Assembly: GCF_038593855.1 (NCBI RefSeq)
Contig: NZ_CP151996.1
Coordinates: 682,001 to 746,000, forward strand
DNA from: Lysinibacillus sp. FSL M8-0337
Lineage (GTDB): Bacteria > Bacillota > Bacilli > Bacillales_A > Planococcaceae
DNA: 64,000 nucleotides
Direction: 5' to 3'
The notes beneath the pieces are model-generated. The model did no database searches. It was not told the origin of the DNA and worked only from the letters and a program-made list of their open reading frames with translations. This document shows, in pieces, positions 49,416-57,891 of this stretch. A program made the translations under genes and the position numbers. Numbering within the stretch: the first letter of the stretch is position 1; every line of letters starts with the position of its first letter.

Positions 49416-49781
49416 ATGGGTATGACTTTTTTATTTGCATTTATTGTAGGAGGCATTTTCTGCGTGATCGGTCAATTATTAATGGATGTTGGTAAATTAA
49501 CGCCAGCACATACATTAAGTACGTTAGTCGTTGTTGGTGCAGTTCTAGATGGAATGGGCTTGTATGAGCCACTCATCCATTTTGCAGGTGCTGGAGCTAC
49601 TGTACCTATTACATCATTTGGTAATTCCTTAACACATGGGGCAATGGCTGAAGCGGAAAAACATGGATTAGTAGGCGTATTGACCGGCATGTTTGAAGTC
49701 ACAAGTTCAGGAATCAGTGCTGCAATTGTTTTTGGCTTTATTGGTGCATTAATTTTTAAACCAAAAGGGAATATTGACTAG
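49416..49781 (+). CDS. spoVAEb: Stage V sporulation protein AE (SpoVAEb)
   Basis: SpoVAEb (121 aa) is a membrane protein related to SpoVAC, with [15 protein letters not shown] near residue 64. It completes the lipoprotein-spoVAC-spoVAD-spoVAEb cluster. The start follows GAGGCAAC with ten bases from the spoVAD stop. Confidence 0.92.
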   Translation: MGMTFLFAFIVGGIFCVIGQLLMDVGKLTPAHTLSTLVVVGAVLDGMGLYEPLIHFAGAGATVPITSFGNSLTHGAMAEAEKHGLVGVLTGMFEVTSSGISAAIVFGFIGALIFKPKGNID

Positions 49782-49787
49782 ACGAAT

Positions 49788-49839
49788 ACCCCTCTCTTGT
49801 CTGCAACTTTACATATTATAGGTTGTAGAAGGGAGGGGT
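49788..49839 (+). terminator. Long hairpin spanning the yjcZ-like ribosome binding site
   Basis: Arm 49788-49807 pairs with 49822-49839 (core CCCTC / GAGGG and CTGCAAC / GTTGTAG). The right arm contains GGGAGGGG, the ribosome binding site of the next gene. A strong T run is missing, so termination may be partial. Confidence 0.65.
49812..49820 (+). promoter_or_regulatory. SigK/SigE-type -10 before the yjcZ-like gene
   Basis: CATATTATA matches CATANNNTA and lies in the loop of the hairpin at 49788-49839. A transcript from it would start near 49827, inside the right arm and so without the left arm. No matching -35 was found. Confidence 0.45.
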
Positions 49840-49845
49840 GCTTTT

Positions 49846-50013
49846 ATGGGATATCAAGGCTGGTGTGCACAACCTTATGGTAATAATGTTGCAGGTGCAA
49901 ATAGCTGGAACTATTGCGGAGGCAATAACAATAATGGAATGGGCTCAACATTTGTCTTAATTGTTGTCCTATTTATTCTCCTAATTATTGTTGGCGCTAC
50001 TTTCGTAAGTTAA
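49846..50013 (+). CDS. YjcZ-family sporulation miniprotein
   Basis: The 55-residue protein has a Gly/Asn-rich N-terminal half (WNYCGGNNNN) and one C-terminal membrane helix with FVLIVVLFILLIIVG. This is the pattern of the YjcZ/SscA family of small spore proteins. ATG at 49846 follows GGGAGGGG. It lies between spoVAEb and spoVIF. Confidence 0.82.
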   Translation: MGYQGWCAQPYGNNVAGANSWNYCGGNNNNGMGSTFVLIVVLFILLIIVGATFVS

Positions 50014-50206
50014 TTAGTCTAGCTATTAAAAAGTTCTAGAGAGTTTTAGATATATAGGCTTTAGCTTTTTTTTGTGAGTATATAAACAACTTACTGAATA
50101 AGGTTAGAGCCTCCAACAGTTGTTATTGATGTTTTGTGTACGATAGTTACCGTTTATGAATCATTCGCGACAATAACGTTGAGGTGGAATTGATAGGAGG
50201 GGGAAC

Positions 50207-50455
50207 ATGCATCGCTCGTTTTTTAATTCGATTGAACAAAAGACAGGCGTATCAATGGATGAAATCTTTGCATTAGCTAATGCAATTCAATATGCTGATT
50301 TCACCAATGAAAAACAAGTAAGAAAGATTGTACGTCGTGTAGGTAAGGTGTCTAATAGACAAATTACACAAGAGCTTGAAGATAAAATCGTAAACTCTAT
50401 TATTCAAGATGGCGCTTCACTAGATTTCGAAAAGCTAGCTAGAATGATGAAATAA
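50207..50455 (+). CDS. spoVIF: Stage VI sporulation protein F
   Basis: The 82-residue protein matches SpoVIF (YjcC), a mother-cell protein needed for proper GerE-dependent coat assembly. It opens with FNSIEQKTGVSMDEIF and is helical and basic. ATG follows AGGAGGGGG. In B. subtilis it is also near cot genes and yjcF-H. Confidence 0.88.
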   Translation: MHRSFFNSIEQKTGVSMDEIFALANAIQYADFTNEKQVRKIVRRVGKVSNRQITQELEDKIVNSIIQDGASLDFEKLARMMK

Positions 50456-50463
50456 TGATAAAC

Positions 50464-50512
50464 GTTTGTCTATTTTGGTGTGAGAAAGAGCTCAAAATAG
50501 AGAACAGACAAA
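50464..50512 (+). terminator. Hairpin after spoVIF
   Basis: TTTGTCTATTTTG and CAAAATAGAGAACAGACAAA pair with a small bulge. It lies between spoVIF and the insertion element; the T run was probably lost or is poor. Confidence 0.6.
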
Positions 50513-50557
50513 AGTATAAAAAAGAGGCTGGGACAAAACCCTCCTCTGAAAACTAAT

Positions 50558-50600
50558 AAGCCGTTGAAATTTTACGACGAGTAAAATTTCAACGGCTTTG
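50558..50600. repeat. Left subterminal hairpin of the insertion sequence
   Basis: AGCCGTTGAAATTTTAC and GTAAAATTTCAACGGCT pair perfectly around GACGA. It may block transcription entering from outside. Confidence 0.75.
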
Positions 50601-50681
50601 ATTATTTTTACATAAAAATAAGAACCACTTCTGATAAGATAAAAGTACACCACATACCAAATCTCTGAAAGAAGGGTTCTT

Positions 50682-52250
50682 ATGTTCAAAAATTATAACA
50701 TGAATCAATTAGTTTTGCCTTTAGATTTAGAAATGAAATTACAAAAGAATGACATTGCCTTCCATGTCCATCATTTAGTCGAAAGTATCCCGCCCGAAGC
50801 GTTTGAACCATTTCTTCGAAATGAGGGCTGTCCTGCCTATCATCCACGCATGATGCTTAAAATTATCTTATGTGCCTACACGCAATCCGTCTTCTCAGGG
50901 CGCCGAATGGAGGCGCTTTTAAAAGATAGTCTTCGGATGATGTGGCTAGCACAAGGGTATGAACCAACCTATCGCACAATCAACCGATTCCGTGTCCACC
51001 CAGAAGTCAAAGAGTTGATTCGCCAATGCTTCGTTCAATTCCGCTGCCAGCTGGTACAGGAAGAATTAATTAATCAGGAAGCGATTTTTATTGATGGAAC
51101 AAAAATTGAAGCGAATGCAAATAAATTTACATTCGTGTGGAAAAAGTTGATTGAGAAATATCATAACGGACTCATTGAAAAGTCCAACCAGCTATACAAT
51201 GAGCTACTTGAAAAAGAAATCATACCCGAAATGGAACGGGAAAATGAACAGGAATTAGCATTGGAAGACCTTGACCAAATGGTCAAAAAAGTAGATGAAG
51301 TGATTTCTGAATACGATCGAAAAATTGAGGACTCATCGGATGTGGCAGAGCGAAAGGCTTTAAGAAAGGAACGAAAATTCCCAAAGCAAACGCACAAACA
51401 ATTAATCGACTATATGGAACGCAAACTAAAATATCAAAGAGACTTCGAAATCTTTGACGGACGAAATAGTTACTCGAAAACAGACCCGGATGCGACATTT
51501 ATGCGTTTGAAAGATGACTATATGAAAAATGGTCAATTGAAGGCAGGTTATAACGTACAAGTAGCAACAGAAGGTCAGTATGCGCTTGCCTACAGCATTT
51601 TTTCGAATCCAACGGATACACGTACATTAATCCCATTTTTGGATGAAATCGAACAACATTATTTGAAGTTACCAAAACATATCGTAGCAGATGCTGGATA
51701 TGGAAGTGAACAAAATTATGATGATATCCTTGTGAACCGTAAGCGAGAAGCCCTAATCACATACAACATGTATGTAAAAGAACAGAGGAAACCGTATAAG
51801 CAAAACGAATTCAATACAGAGAACTGGGCTTATGATGAAGAAAATGATCGATATACTTGCCCAAACCAACAACAGCTTGAATTTAAATATCGTACCACGA
51901 AAACGGATAAGTATGAGTACACGCGTGAGTTTAAGGTATACGAATGTGAAGACTGTTCCGGCTGCCCCCTCCGTTCATTCTGTACAAAAGCAAAAGAAGG
52001 AACGAATCGAAAGTTAACAGTGAATGAGAAGTGGGAACAACAAAAAGAACATGTGAGAACAAAGCTTTCAGAAGAAAAAACGAGTACCATTTATCGTCAA
52101 CGCAAAATTGACGTGGAACCCGTTTTTGGATTCTTGAAGGCTAATTTGCGTTTCACTCGATTTTCTGTACGAGGAAAATCGAAGGTTGATAACGAGATGG
52201 GTCTCGCATTAATGGCTGTGAATTTAAGAAAATTCACAGCCATTAGCTAA
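50682..52250 (+). CDS. IS1182 family DDE transposase
   Basis: The 522-residue transposase has an N-terminal DNA-binding region (YHPRMMLKIILCAYTQSV, YRTINRFR) and the DDE core. First Asp is in FIDGTKIEANAN, the second in VADAGYGSE near residue 342, and the Glu in EPVFGFLKANLRF near residue 486. A Cys-rich segment (CEDCSGCPLRSFC) lies before the Glu, typical of the family. The frame is intact, so it may be active. ATG follows AGAAGGGTTC. Confidence 0.93.
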   Translation: MFKNYNMNQLVLPLDLEMKLQKNDIAFHVHHLVESIPPEAFEPFLRNEGCPAYHPRMMLKIILCAYTQSVFSGRRMEALLKDSLRMMWLAQGYEPTYRTINRFRVHPEVKELIRQCFVQFRCQLVQEELINQEAIFIDGTKIEANANKFTFVWKKLIEKYHNGLIEKSNQLYNELLEKEIIPEMERENEQELALEDLDQMVKKVDEVISEYDRKIEDSSDVAERKALRKERKFPKQTHKQLIDYMERKLKYQRDFEIFDGRNSYSKTDPDATFMRLKDDYMKNGQLKAGYNVQVATEGQYALAYSIFSNPTDTRTLIPFLDEIEQHYLKLPKHIVADAGYGSEQNYDDILVNRKREALITYNMYVKEQRKPYKQNEFNTENWAYDEENDRYTCPNQQQLEFKYRTTKTDKYEYTREFKVYECEDCSGCPLRSFCTKAKEGTNRKLTVNEKWEQQKEHVRTKLSEEKTSTIYRQRKIDVEPVFGFLKANLRFTRFSVRGKSKVDNEMGLALMAVNLRKFTAIS

Positions 52251-52281
52251 AAGCTATATGGAGACAACATAAAAAACAGAG

Positions 52282-52317
52282 AAATCCGAATTTGAATTTA
52301 TTCAAATTCGGATTTCT
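52282..52317. repeat. Right subterminal hairpin of the insertion sequence
   Basis: GAAATCCGAATTTGAA and TTCAAATTCGGATTTC pair perfectly around TTTA. It can end the transposase transcript. Confidence 0.75.
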
Positions 52318-52354
52318 CACTAATCGAAGCTAGTTATGTCCCAGCCTCGTTCAT

Positions 52355-52783
52355 TTATATCTCTTTTTCCATTGCTCGATGAGGTATCCCGGCATCCATA
52401 AATTCAGGAGATGTTACCGTATAACCAAGCTTTTCGTAAAAAGGAACAGCGTAGCTTTGAGCATGGAGTTTTAATTTCTTTTGTTGAATGGAAATTGCGA
52501 ATTTCTCCATTTCTTGCATAATTAAAACGCCAAGTTTTTTGCCCCGCTGACTTTGTAAAATACATACGCGTTCAATTTTTGCAGTATGATCTTCAATGCC
52601 ACGTAGACGAGCAGCACCAACAGGTTCATTGCCTTCATACATAATAAAATGTGTTGCCGTTGCATCTAAAGCATCACATTCTAAATGAAGCGGAACACCT
52701 TGTTCCTCTACAAATACTTTTTTACGAACAGCAAATGCATCAGCATGTTCTTTCTCTGTTTCGACAATCTTAACGTTATACAA
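52355..52783 (-). CDS. GNAT family acetyltransferase (YjcF-like)
   Basis: The 142-residue acetyltransferase has the acetyl-CoA loop QSQRGKKLGVLIMQ near residue 78 and a C-terminal YEKLGYTV motif. The acceptor is unknown. TTG at 52783 overlaps the end of the yjcG-like gene closely, with GGAGCTGAA upstream. The insertion sequence ends six bases beyond its stop codon and leaves it intact. Confidence 0.87.
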   Translation of the reverse strand: MYNVKIVETEKEHADAFAVRKKVFVEEQGVPLHLECDALDATATHFIMYEGNEPVGAARLRGIEDHTAKIERVCILQSQRGKKLGVLIMQEMEKFAISIQQKKLKLHAQSYAVPFYEKLGYTVTSPEFMDAGIPHRAMEKEI

Positions 52784-52786
52784 AAG

Positions 52787-53302
52787 TCATTCAGCTCCAG
52801 TCAATCGGAATGTTTCATATGTTGTCCATGACCCATCTTCCAATTGGTATAAAAGATGAATACGATCGATACTATCATGTTCATCAACCCCAGTCATGCG
52901 AAGTTGCCCAAAAATATCATCATGTTCTGAGTCCGTCATTTTTTGTGCAATCGTGATGTGTGGAACAAAAACATGTTTAGAGTCCCCAAAAGGAATTTGT
53001 TCTTCCAACACACGATGGAATGCTTGTAATTGTTCAGTTGGTTCGATGCGGAAATAAATCGCATTTGTTGTTGGGAAAAACGAACTAATGCGTGATGCAT
53101 GAATATTTAAAGGCGCGTGTTTAGCAGCAATATCATCTAATTGCTTAACAATAGATTGAATATCGTCTTCTGTTGCATCAAAGCTGTCTTTTAACGTCAT
53201 ATGCGGTGTAATCTTCGCATAATGAGGATCGTAACGTTTACGATACGTGTTTGCTAAATCTTGCAATTTTTTTGATGGAAATGCCACAATTCCGTACTTC
53301 AT
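52787..53302 (-). CDS. 2H phosphoesterase family protein (YjcG-like)
   Basis: The 171-residue protein has two HxT motifs, HMTLKD near residue 34 and HITIAQ near residue 119, the signature of 2H phosphoesterases (2'-5' RNA ligase-like). The substrate of YjcG-type proteins is not established. It lies between yjcF- and yjcH-like genes as in B. subtilis. Confidence 0.9.
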   Translation of the reverse strand: MKYGIVAFPSKKLQDLANTYRKRYDPHYAKITPHMTLKDSFDATEDDIQSIVKQLDDIAAKHAPLNIHASRISSFFPTTNAIYFRIEPTEQLQAFHRVLEEQIPFGDSKHVFVPHITIAQKMTDSEHDDIFGQLRMTGVDEHDSIDRIHLLYQLEDGSWTTYETFRLTGAE

Positions 53303-53385
53303 AGTCCATTACCTCCCGAAAATAAACGATTTTTCTATCTAAGTATAACAGAAATTTCAAAATACGTAATTTGAATCGCCTAACA

Positions 53386-54135
53386 TTAATTGAAATTTTC
53401 AATTAACGCACGTCTTAAATCAGGTTTCCAATATTTCCATGTATGATTGCCATCAAACTCTTCATAAAATGTAGAGAAGCCTTTACTTAACATTAGATTA
53501 TGCAACTGTCGATTTGGCGTTAAAAAGTCTTTAACGGTTTTATCCATTGTCACAACTTTATCTTCATTTTTTCCAACGATATGATAAATAGAAATAGCTC
53601 CTGGATCTTTAAACTGTTCAACCGCTTTCAGTACATCTTCATCAACATAAGGTGATTGTAAAATAACCTTGCCAAAAATACTTGGATACTTTAATGCAGC
53701 CATTAAGGAAGCGGTTGCAGCCATAGAATCACCGATAACTGCACGGCTCATACCCATTTGGTACGTTGCATATTCAGCATCTAAATAGGGAACAAGTTCA
53801 TGTGCTAAAAAGCGTAAGTATGCTTCATGTTGCTCACCACTTGGAATATATTTAGTACGGCGATCTTTAATATCTTTGTATGGCACAAATGCAATGATTA
53901 AATTCTCGATTTCATAGTCATCGATAAGTTCATCGGCTAGTTTTGTAATACCTCCAAGTTGGAAATAATCTTTACCATCCGAAGCGATGAGAATATTATA
54001 TTTGTATAGTGGAGAATAATTAGCAGGGACATAAATATATAGCTGTAATTCCTCCTGCAATGCTTCACTATAGAACTTTAAATCTTGTACAGTTCCCTTA
54101 TCCAATGATGACACTCCTTCATGTGTTTGTGACAA
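53386..54135 (-). CDS. Esterase D-like alpha/beta hydrolase (YjcH-like)
   Basis: The 249-residue protein is an alpha/beta hydrolase of the esterase D group. The nucleophile elbow is GDSMAA near residue 137 and a likely catalytic His is in GNHTWKYW near the C-terminus. Start at 54135 follows GGAGTG. It is the first gene of the minus-strand trio with YjcG and YjcF. Confidence 0.85.
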   Translation of the reverse strand: MSQTHEGVSSLDKGTVQDLKFYSEALQEELQLYIYVPANYSPLYKYNILIASDGKDYFQLGGITKLADELIDDYEIENLIIAFVPYKDIKDRRTKYIPSGEQHEAYLRFLAHELVPYLDAEYATYQMGMSRAVIGDSMAATASLMAALKYPSIFGKVILQSPYVDEDVLKAVEQFKDPGAISIYHIVGKNEDKVVTMDKTVKDFLTPNRQLHNLMLSKGFSTFYEEFDGNHTWKYWKPDLRRALIENFN

Positions 54136-54217
54136 AATTGTACCATATTACGAAAGTAAAGGTATAATAGGTTGGGCTAGCGTTATGTTAGCAAAAAAAC
54201 TGAAATGAGGGTTAGTT

Positions 54218-54799
54218 ATGCATGATAAAAGTATTCGCGTACAGTCAGAAGAAGTGGCGAAAGCAGCCCAAGCTGCACTAATTCGCCGTGGCGTAGAGTT
54301 AGAAGACATTGCTGAGATTGTTTATGAAATGCAAAAATCCTACAATGTAGGCTTAACATTAGAGCATTGTATTCATTCGGTTGAACGTGTATTACGTAAA
54401 CGAGAAGTCCAACATGCAGTATTAGTTGGAATAGAGTTGGATGAATTAGCTGAAAAAGGGCTATTATCGTCACCTCTACAACAAATTATCGAATCCGATG
54501 AAGGTTTATTCGGAGTAGATGAAACAATTGCATTGGGGTCTGTGTTTACATATGGAAGTATTGCTGTAACAACATTTGGACATTTAGATAAACAAAAAAT
54601 CGGTATTATAAAAAAACTCGACACAGAGCCTGGACATCATGTTAATACATTTTTAGATGATTTAGTTGCTAGTATTGCAGCTTCGGCAGCATCACGTATT
54701 GCTCACCGCATGCGTGATTTAGAAGAAGAAGGCGAAACATTTGCTGATATTGAGCCAGAAGAGCTCGGTCCCAAGCCAAAACCACATAATGAAATTTAA
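54218..54799 (+). CDS. Phosphatidylglycerophosphatase A family protein (YutG-like)
   Basis: The 193-residue protein has the PgpA/YutG domain: SVFTYGSIAVTTFGHLDKQKIG near residue 107 and NTFLDDLVASIAASAASRIAHR near residue 147. Proteobacterial PgpA is membrane-bound; this Firmicute form has few hydrophobic spans. A role in phosphatidylglycerol synthesis is inferred from the family. ATG follows ATGAGGG. Confidence 0.82.
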   Translation: MHDKSIRVQSEEVAKAAQAALIRRGVELEDIAEIVYEMQKSYNVGLTLEHCIHSVERVLRKREVQHAVLVGIELDELAEKGLLSSPLQQIIESDEGLFGVDETIALGSVFTYGSIAVTTFGHLDKQKIGIIKKLDTEPGHHVNTFLDDLVASIAASAASRIAHRMRDLEEEGETFADIEPEELGPKPKPHNEI

Positions 54800-54838
54800 T
54801 AGCGTATTATCATAAATGCCTTCAATTGAGGGAATTAG

Positions 54839-54884
54839 AAAGTCGACAAACTCGTATTTTTCAAGTTTGTCGACTCTTTATTTT
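54839..54884 (+). terminator. Terminator after the pgpA-like gene
   Basis: AGTCGACAAACT and AGTTTGTCGACT pair perfectly, followed by CTTTATTTT. Confidence 0.88.
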
Positions 54885-55044
54885 GTAACGGGCAATCTGA
54901 ATTTTTTTGTACAAATAGGAAATATTTTAAGCATACTTAAAAATTTCAGAAGAAAACTAATCAAATCCATTGTGATATTAGTCGACTTTATTGATAATAG
55001 AATTAAATAAAGTATTGTATGAAATAAGAAGAGAGGTACTGAAA

Positions 55045-55125
55045 ATGAGTGATAAAGATATTAAAACGTTAATCACTAGCGGAACAATTATTTTTGCCGT
55101 TGTATTGTATTTAATATTTAGATAA
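55045..55125 (+). CDS. 26-residue single-span membrane peptide
   Basis: A short frame encodes a charged N-terminus (MSDKDIKTL) and one hydrophobic helix ending in Arg. A good AGAGAGG site lies eight bases upstream of the ATG. Size and layout resemble other small membrane peptides. No family recognised. Confidence 0.5.
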   Translation: MSDKDIKTLITSGTIIFAVVLYLIFR

Positions 55126-55291
55126 ATTATCAGGTCTTCAGTTTATAATATAGCTGGAGATTTTTGATTTTGGCGATATGCGTAAGGAATTAAAAAGGTG
55201 ATCATTATTATGTATCATTTTTTATTTTTGTCCGGACGATCCTAAATTAGTAATGGATATTGTTCTAGATTTAACTTTAAGGAAGTAGGAT
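55126..55291 (+). other. Intergenic DNA with a possible gene fragment
   Basis: One frame ends with about 18 codons reading CPDDPKLVMDIVLDLTLRK before TAG at about 55290. It looks protein-like but has no start. It may be a decayed gene end, in keeping with other remnants in this region. Confidence 0.2.
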
Positions 55292-56122
55292 ATGAATTTG
55301 AAAAAAATATTTTTAGCTTTATTCTTTTCAACATTGCTTATTAGTGGATGTACAGAAGAGGCTAGCACCGGCAATGGTAAGACTGAAGATATACAAGGGA
55401 TTGTAGCTTCAACAAAGGAATCTGCTGAAAAGCATGATGTGAGTAAATTTGAAGAATATGAACTACAGGAAATAATTGACGGGGACACAATCAGAATAAA
55501 ATATAATGGTAGTTCCGAAAAAATACGGTTTCTTCTTGTAGATACGCCTGAAACGAATCACAAAACATTAGGGGTGCAACCATTTGGGCCAGAAGCGAAA
55601 GAATTTACAAAACAGTTACTTGCTGGACAAGATACGGTTTATTTAGAATTCGACGTTTCCTATCGGGATAAATACAAAAGATTATTAGCTTATGTTTATA
55701 CGAAAGATGGTATTAGTGTACAAGAGCAATTATTGAAAAATGGGTTAGCACGCGTGGCCTATATTTATGAGCCAAATACGAAACATGTAGATTGGTTTAA
55801 GTCCATTCAAAAAACTGCGCAACAATCTGCCATTGGTATTTGGTCAGTTGAAGACTACGTAACAAATCGTGGTTACGATAAAGAGGCTTATAATAATGCT
55901 GTGAAAGAAGAAAATCCAGAAAATCCATCTAAAGCAAGTAAAGATGAGTCGAATAATATTAGCAGTAAAGAGAATTGTACTATTAAAGGAAATGTTAATT
56001 CAAAAGGTAACAAAATTTATCATATGCCTGGACAACGTGATTATGACAATACTGTAGCAGAAGAAATGTTCTGTACGAAAGAAGATGCAGAAGCAGCGGG
56101 TTTTATTCCTGCTAGGCAATAA
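55292..56122 (+). CDS. Secreted thermonuclease-like lipoprotein (SNase domain)
   Basis: The 276-residue protein has a lipobox (LLISGC, Cys20), an SNase domain at about 52-195 and a C-terminal Cys-containing tail domain (CTIKGNVNSKGNKIYHMP to FCTKEDAEAAGF). Active-site residues of staphylococcal nuclease are visible: Asp in DGDTIRI, Arg in IRFLLVDTPE and Arg in YKRLLAYVY. It should degrade extracellular nucleic acids, as YncB does. ATG follows AAGGAAGTAGG. Degenerate copies of its 3' end occur downstream at about 58500 and 63764. Confidence 0.9.
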   Translation: MNLKKIFLALFFSTLLISGCTEEASTGNGKTEDIQGIVASTKESAEKHDVSKFEEYELQEIIDGDTIRIKYNGSSEKIRFLLVDTPETNHKTLGVQPFGPEAKEFTKQLLAGQDTVYLEFDVSYRDKYKRLLAYVYTKDGISVQEQLLKNGLARVAYIYEPNTKHVDWFKSIQKTAQQSAIGIWSVEDYVTNRGYDKEAYNNAVKEENPENPSKASKDESNNISSKENCTIKGNVNSKGNKIYHMPGQRDYDNTVAEEMFCTKEDAEAAGFIPARQ

Positions 56123-56158
56123 TGTCATATGGAAAAGTTAAATTGACTTAGAGGGCGC

Positions 56159-56203
56159 CATCAGGAAAATACGGATTTACAACAATCAGTCATTTTCCTG
56201 ATG
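56159..56203. terminator. Bidirectional terminator between nuclease and DUF2306 genes
   Basis: CATCAGGAAAAT and ATTTTCCTGATG pair perfectly around a 21-base loop. T-runs are weak. Confidence 0.65.
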
Positions 56204-56272
56204 AATCCCCTAGTATTAGCAATTTTGTGCGCTTCAAGAATCGAATGAGAAACCACTTTCTCCGAAAAATGC

Positions 56273-56905
56273 TTAGTCAAATATTTTCCTTCTAATAAAG
56301 ATTTCCGCCAAACATAAATTGAGAATCCAACAAAGCCACACAGCAATGGTGTATGACGTAACGTAGGAAAGGTTTACACCATGATGAATCATTGTGACAC
56401 TAATATAAATGGTCAAGTTCGCTAAAGAAAGGAAAAAACTTCGAACCATCCAATGCTTGTGGGGAATGATTTGTTTCTTTTTAATAGATACATACCCTTT
56501 AAGTGTTGTCCAAATCCATAAAGTGTTTAAAATGAGAAACCCAATTGTACTGAGCCAACCCCCTGTTGCAAAGAAAGACACATAGAATCCAGGAATATAG
56601 TTCAAAATAATTGATAAAACATAAATACGTCCATTCCACTGGTGAAAGTGCAATGATTTCGAGTGAACGCGTTGAATCAAACCTAATGGTCCTGTTATCA
56701 ATGCTACTATAGCGAGAAGAATGTGAATACGAATCATCACAAACCATAATGATTGGTTCATGAGGTATTCCTCTTTATTGGAAAGAAACCGTTGAAATAA
56801 CGGGTCAATGATAAAATTTTTTGAAAGCGTATGTAGAACCCACATTATAGTGATGATTATAATAACAATTTTTGTCCCCTTTTTTACTCGGTTCATTTTT
56901 TCCAT
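56273..56905 (-). CDS. DUF2306 membrane protein
   Basis: The 210-residue protein has about six membrane spans with conserved polar motifs at their ends: HQWNGRIYVLS near residue 88 and HKHWMVRSFFLS near residue 148. These fit the DUF2306 family, whose histidines suggest haem or metal binding. Function unknown. The start follows AAAAGGATGG on the minus strand. Confidence 0.82.
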   Translation of the reverse strand: MEKMNRVKKGTKIVIIIITIMWVLHTLSKNFIIDPLFQRFLSNKEEYLMNQSLWFVMIRIHILLAIVALITGPLGLIQRVHSKSLHFHQWNGRIYVLSIILNYIPGFYVSFFATGGWLSTIGFLILNTLWIWTTLKGYVSIKKKQIIPHKHWMVRSFFLSLANLTIYISVTMIHHGVNLSYVTSYTIAVWLCWILNLCLAEIFIRRKIFD

Positions 56906-57067
56906 CCTTTTTGAAGGTTACAGTAGGCATATATCGTATATGTAAAACCTTTTTATTTCGAGCAAGCGCTACCCTTCCGTATTAAATGAAGATTGAAAGA
57001 GTAGCATTTTTCCTTCTTATGACAATCATGTATTCCTAATCTTATGGACAATCTAATGCTTTATTCA

Positions 57068-57667
57068 CTAATCTTTAAAAGGAGCATTCATCACCCAGTC
57101 TACAAATCCCATACGAAGCATAGAAGAACTCAAATTATTTGGCTGTTGCTGTGCATTTTTTAAATTGGCATCATATTTAATTAGTTCAATCATAGATTTT
57201 TTAAAACCTAATCGAGGATAAGCCTCAATTATAAAATTAAATGTTTCCTCTGGAATATCTTCTATACGTAAACCAACTACATCCATCCCTGCTCCCAAAT
57301 GAACTAAGGCAATCTCAGGTTGTTTTTCTTCAGCAATTTCTGAGGTGTGAAGAATAATAGCTTCACGTACCACATCAATTTTATTTTGCGGTAAGCCATG
57401 AGAATGAAGGAAACTTTCTGCATAATCAGCACCCTCATATTCAAATGAATGTTTACAACAAACGTGATCTGTAAGACCCACATCATGTAAGACAGAAGCA
57501 AGATAAAATAACTCCTGATCATATTTAAATCTATATTTTTTCCCTAATGCATCACCAAAAGCATATGTCCGTAAACAATGATTATAAAGAAATGCTGGAG
57601 AAATCTCGTAAATTAATTGGGTAGCATCCTTTGCCACCTTACTATCTGGAATAATAATGTTGTGCAT
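57068..57667 (-). CDS. HD domain protein (cyanamide hydratase-like)
   Basis: The 199-residue protein is an HD phosphohydrolase-fold protein, with the first His in YNHCLRTYAF near residue 29, HD in VLHDVGLTD near residue 62, and later His residues in KHSFEYEGAD and ILHTSE. The build is that of the cyanamide hydratase/HD group. The substrate is unknown. A divergent TetR gene and an operator-like palindrome upstream suggest that it is TetR-controlled, perhaps by a toxic small molecule. Confidence 0.82.
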   Translation of the reverse strand: MHNIIIPDSKVAKDATQLIYEISPAFLYNHCLRTYAFGDALGKKYRFKYDQELFYLASVLHDVGLTDHVCCKHSFEYEGADYAESFLHSHGLPQNKIDVVREAIILHTSEIAEEKQPEIALVHLGAGMDVVGLRIEDIPEETFNFIIEAYPRLGFKKSMIELIKYDANLKNAQQQPNNLSSSMLRMGFVDWVMNAPFKD

Positions 57668-57797
57668 AATTTCCTCCTACGTATTGCTTATTTTTCAATA
57701 AATTTATACCACCATAGCCTAATAAAAATTTTACGTGCTAACCAAAGTGCTCATTTTCACACCCTATCCTTTTAGAAATGCTATTCTTATATCAAAA

Positions 57798-57813
57798 AAG
57801 ACTGTTCGGTCTC
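57798..57813. promoter_or_regulatory. Candidate TetR operator
   Basis: AAGACTGTTCGGTCTC is a partial palindrome with GAC-N6-GTC core. It resembles the AGACC-N4-GGTCT sites of NemR-like TetR proteins and sits between divergent HD and tetR genes. Confidence 0.55.
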
Positions 57814-57891
57814 TTTTAATATAACTTTCTATATGTTAATGTACAACTAATAGATGTTACAATTTTTCGACAATAATAAATGGAGGATATT

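Larger units (their letters stand above)
50524..52348 (+). mobile_element. IS1182-type insertion sequence
   Basis: About 1825 bases bounded by inverted repeats: GAGGCTGGGACAAAAC (50524-50539) and the reverse complement of GAGGCTGGGACATAAC (52333-52348). It holds one transposase gene and subterminal hairpins at each end. No target duplication is visible. The right end stops six bases short of the GNAT gene's stop codon. Confidence 0.9.

Noticed and set aside
50509..52362. Target-site duplication around the insertion sequence
   Set aside because: Bases flanking the two inverted repeats do not match each other.
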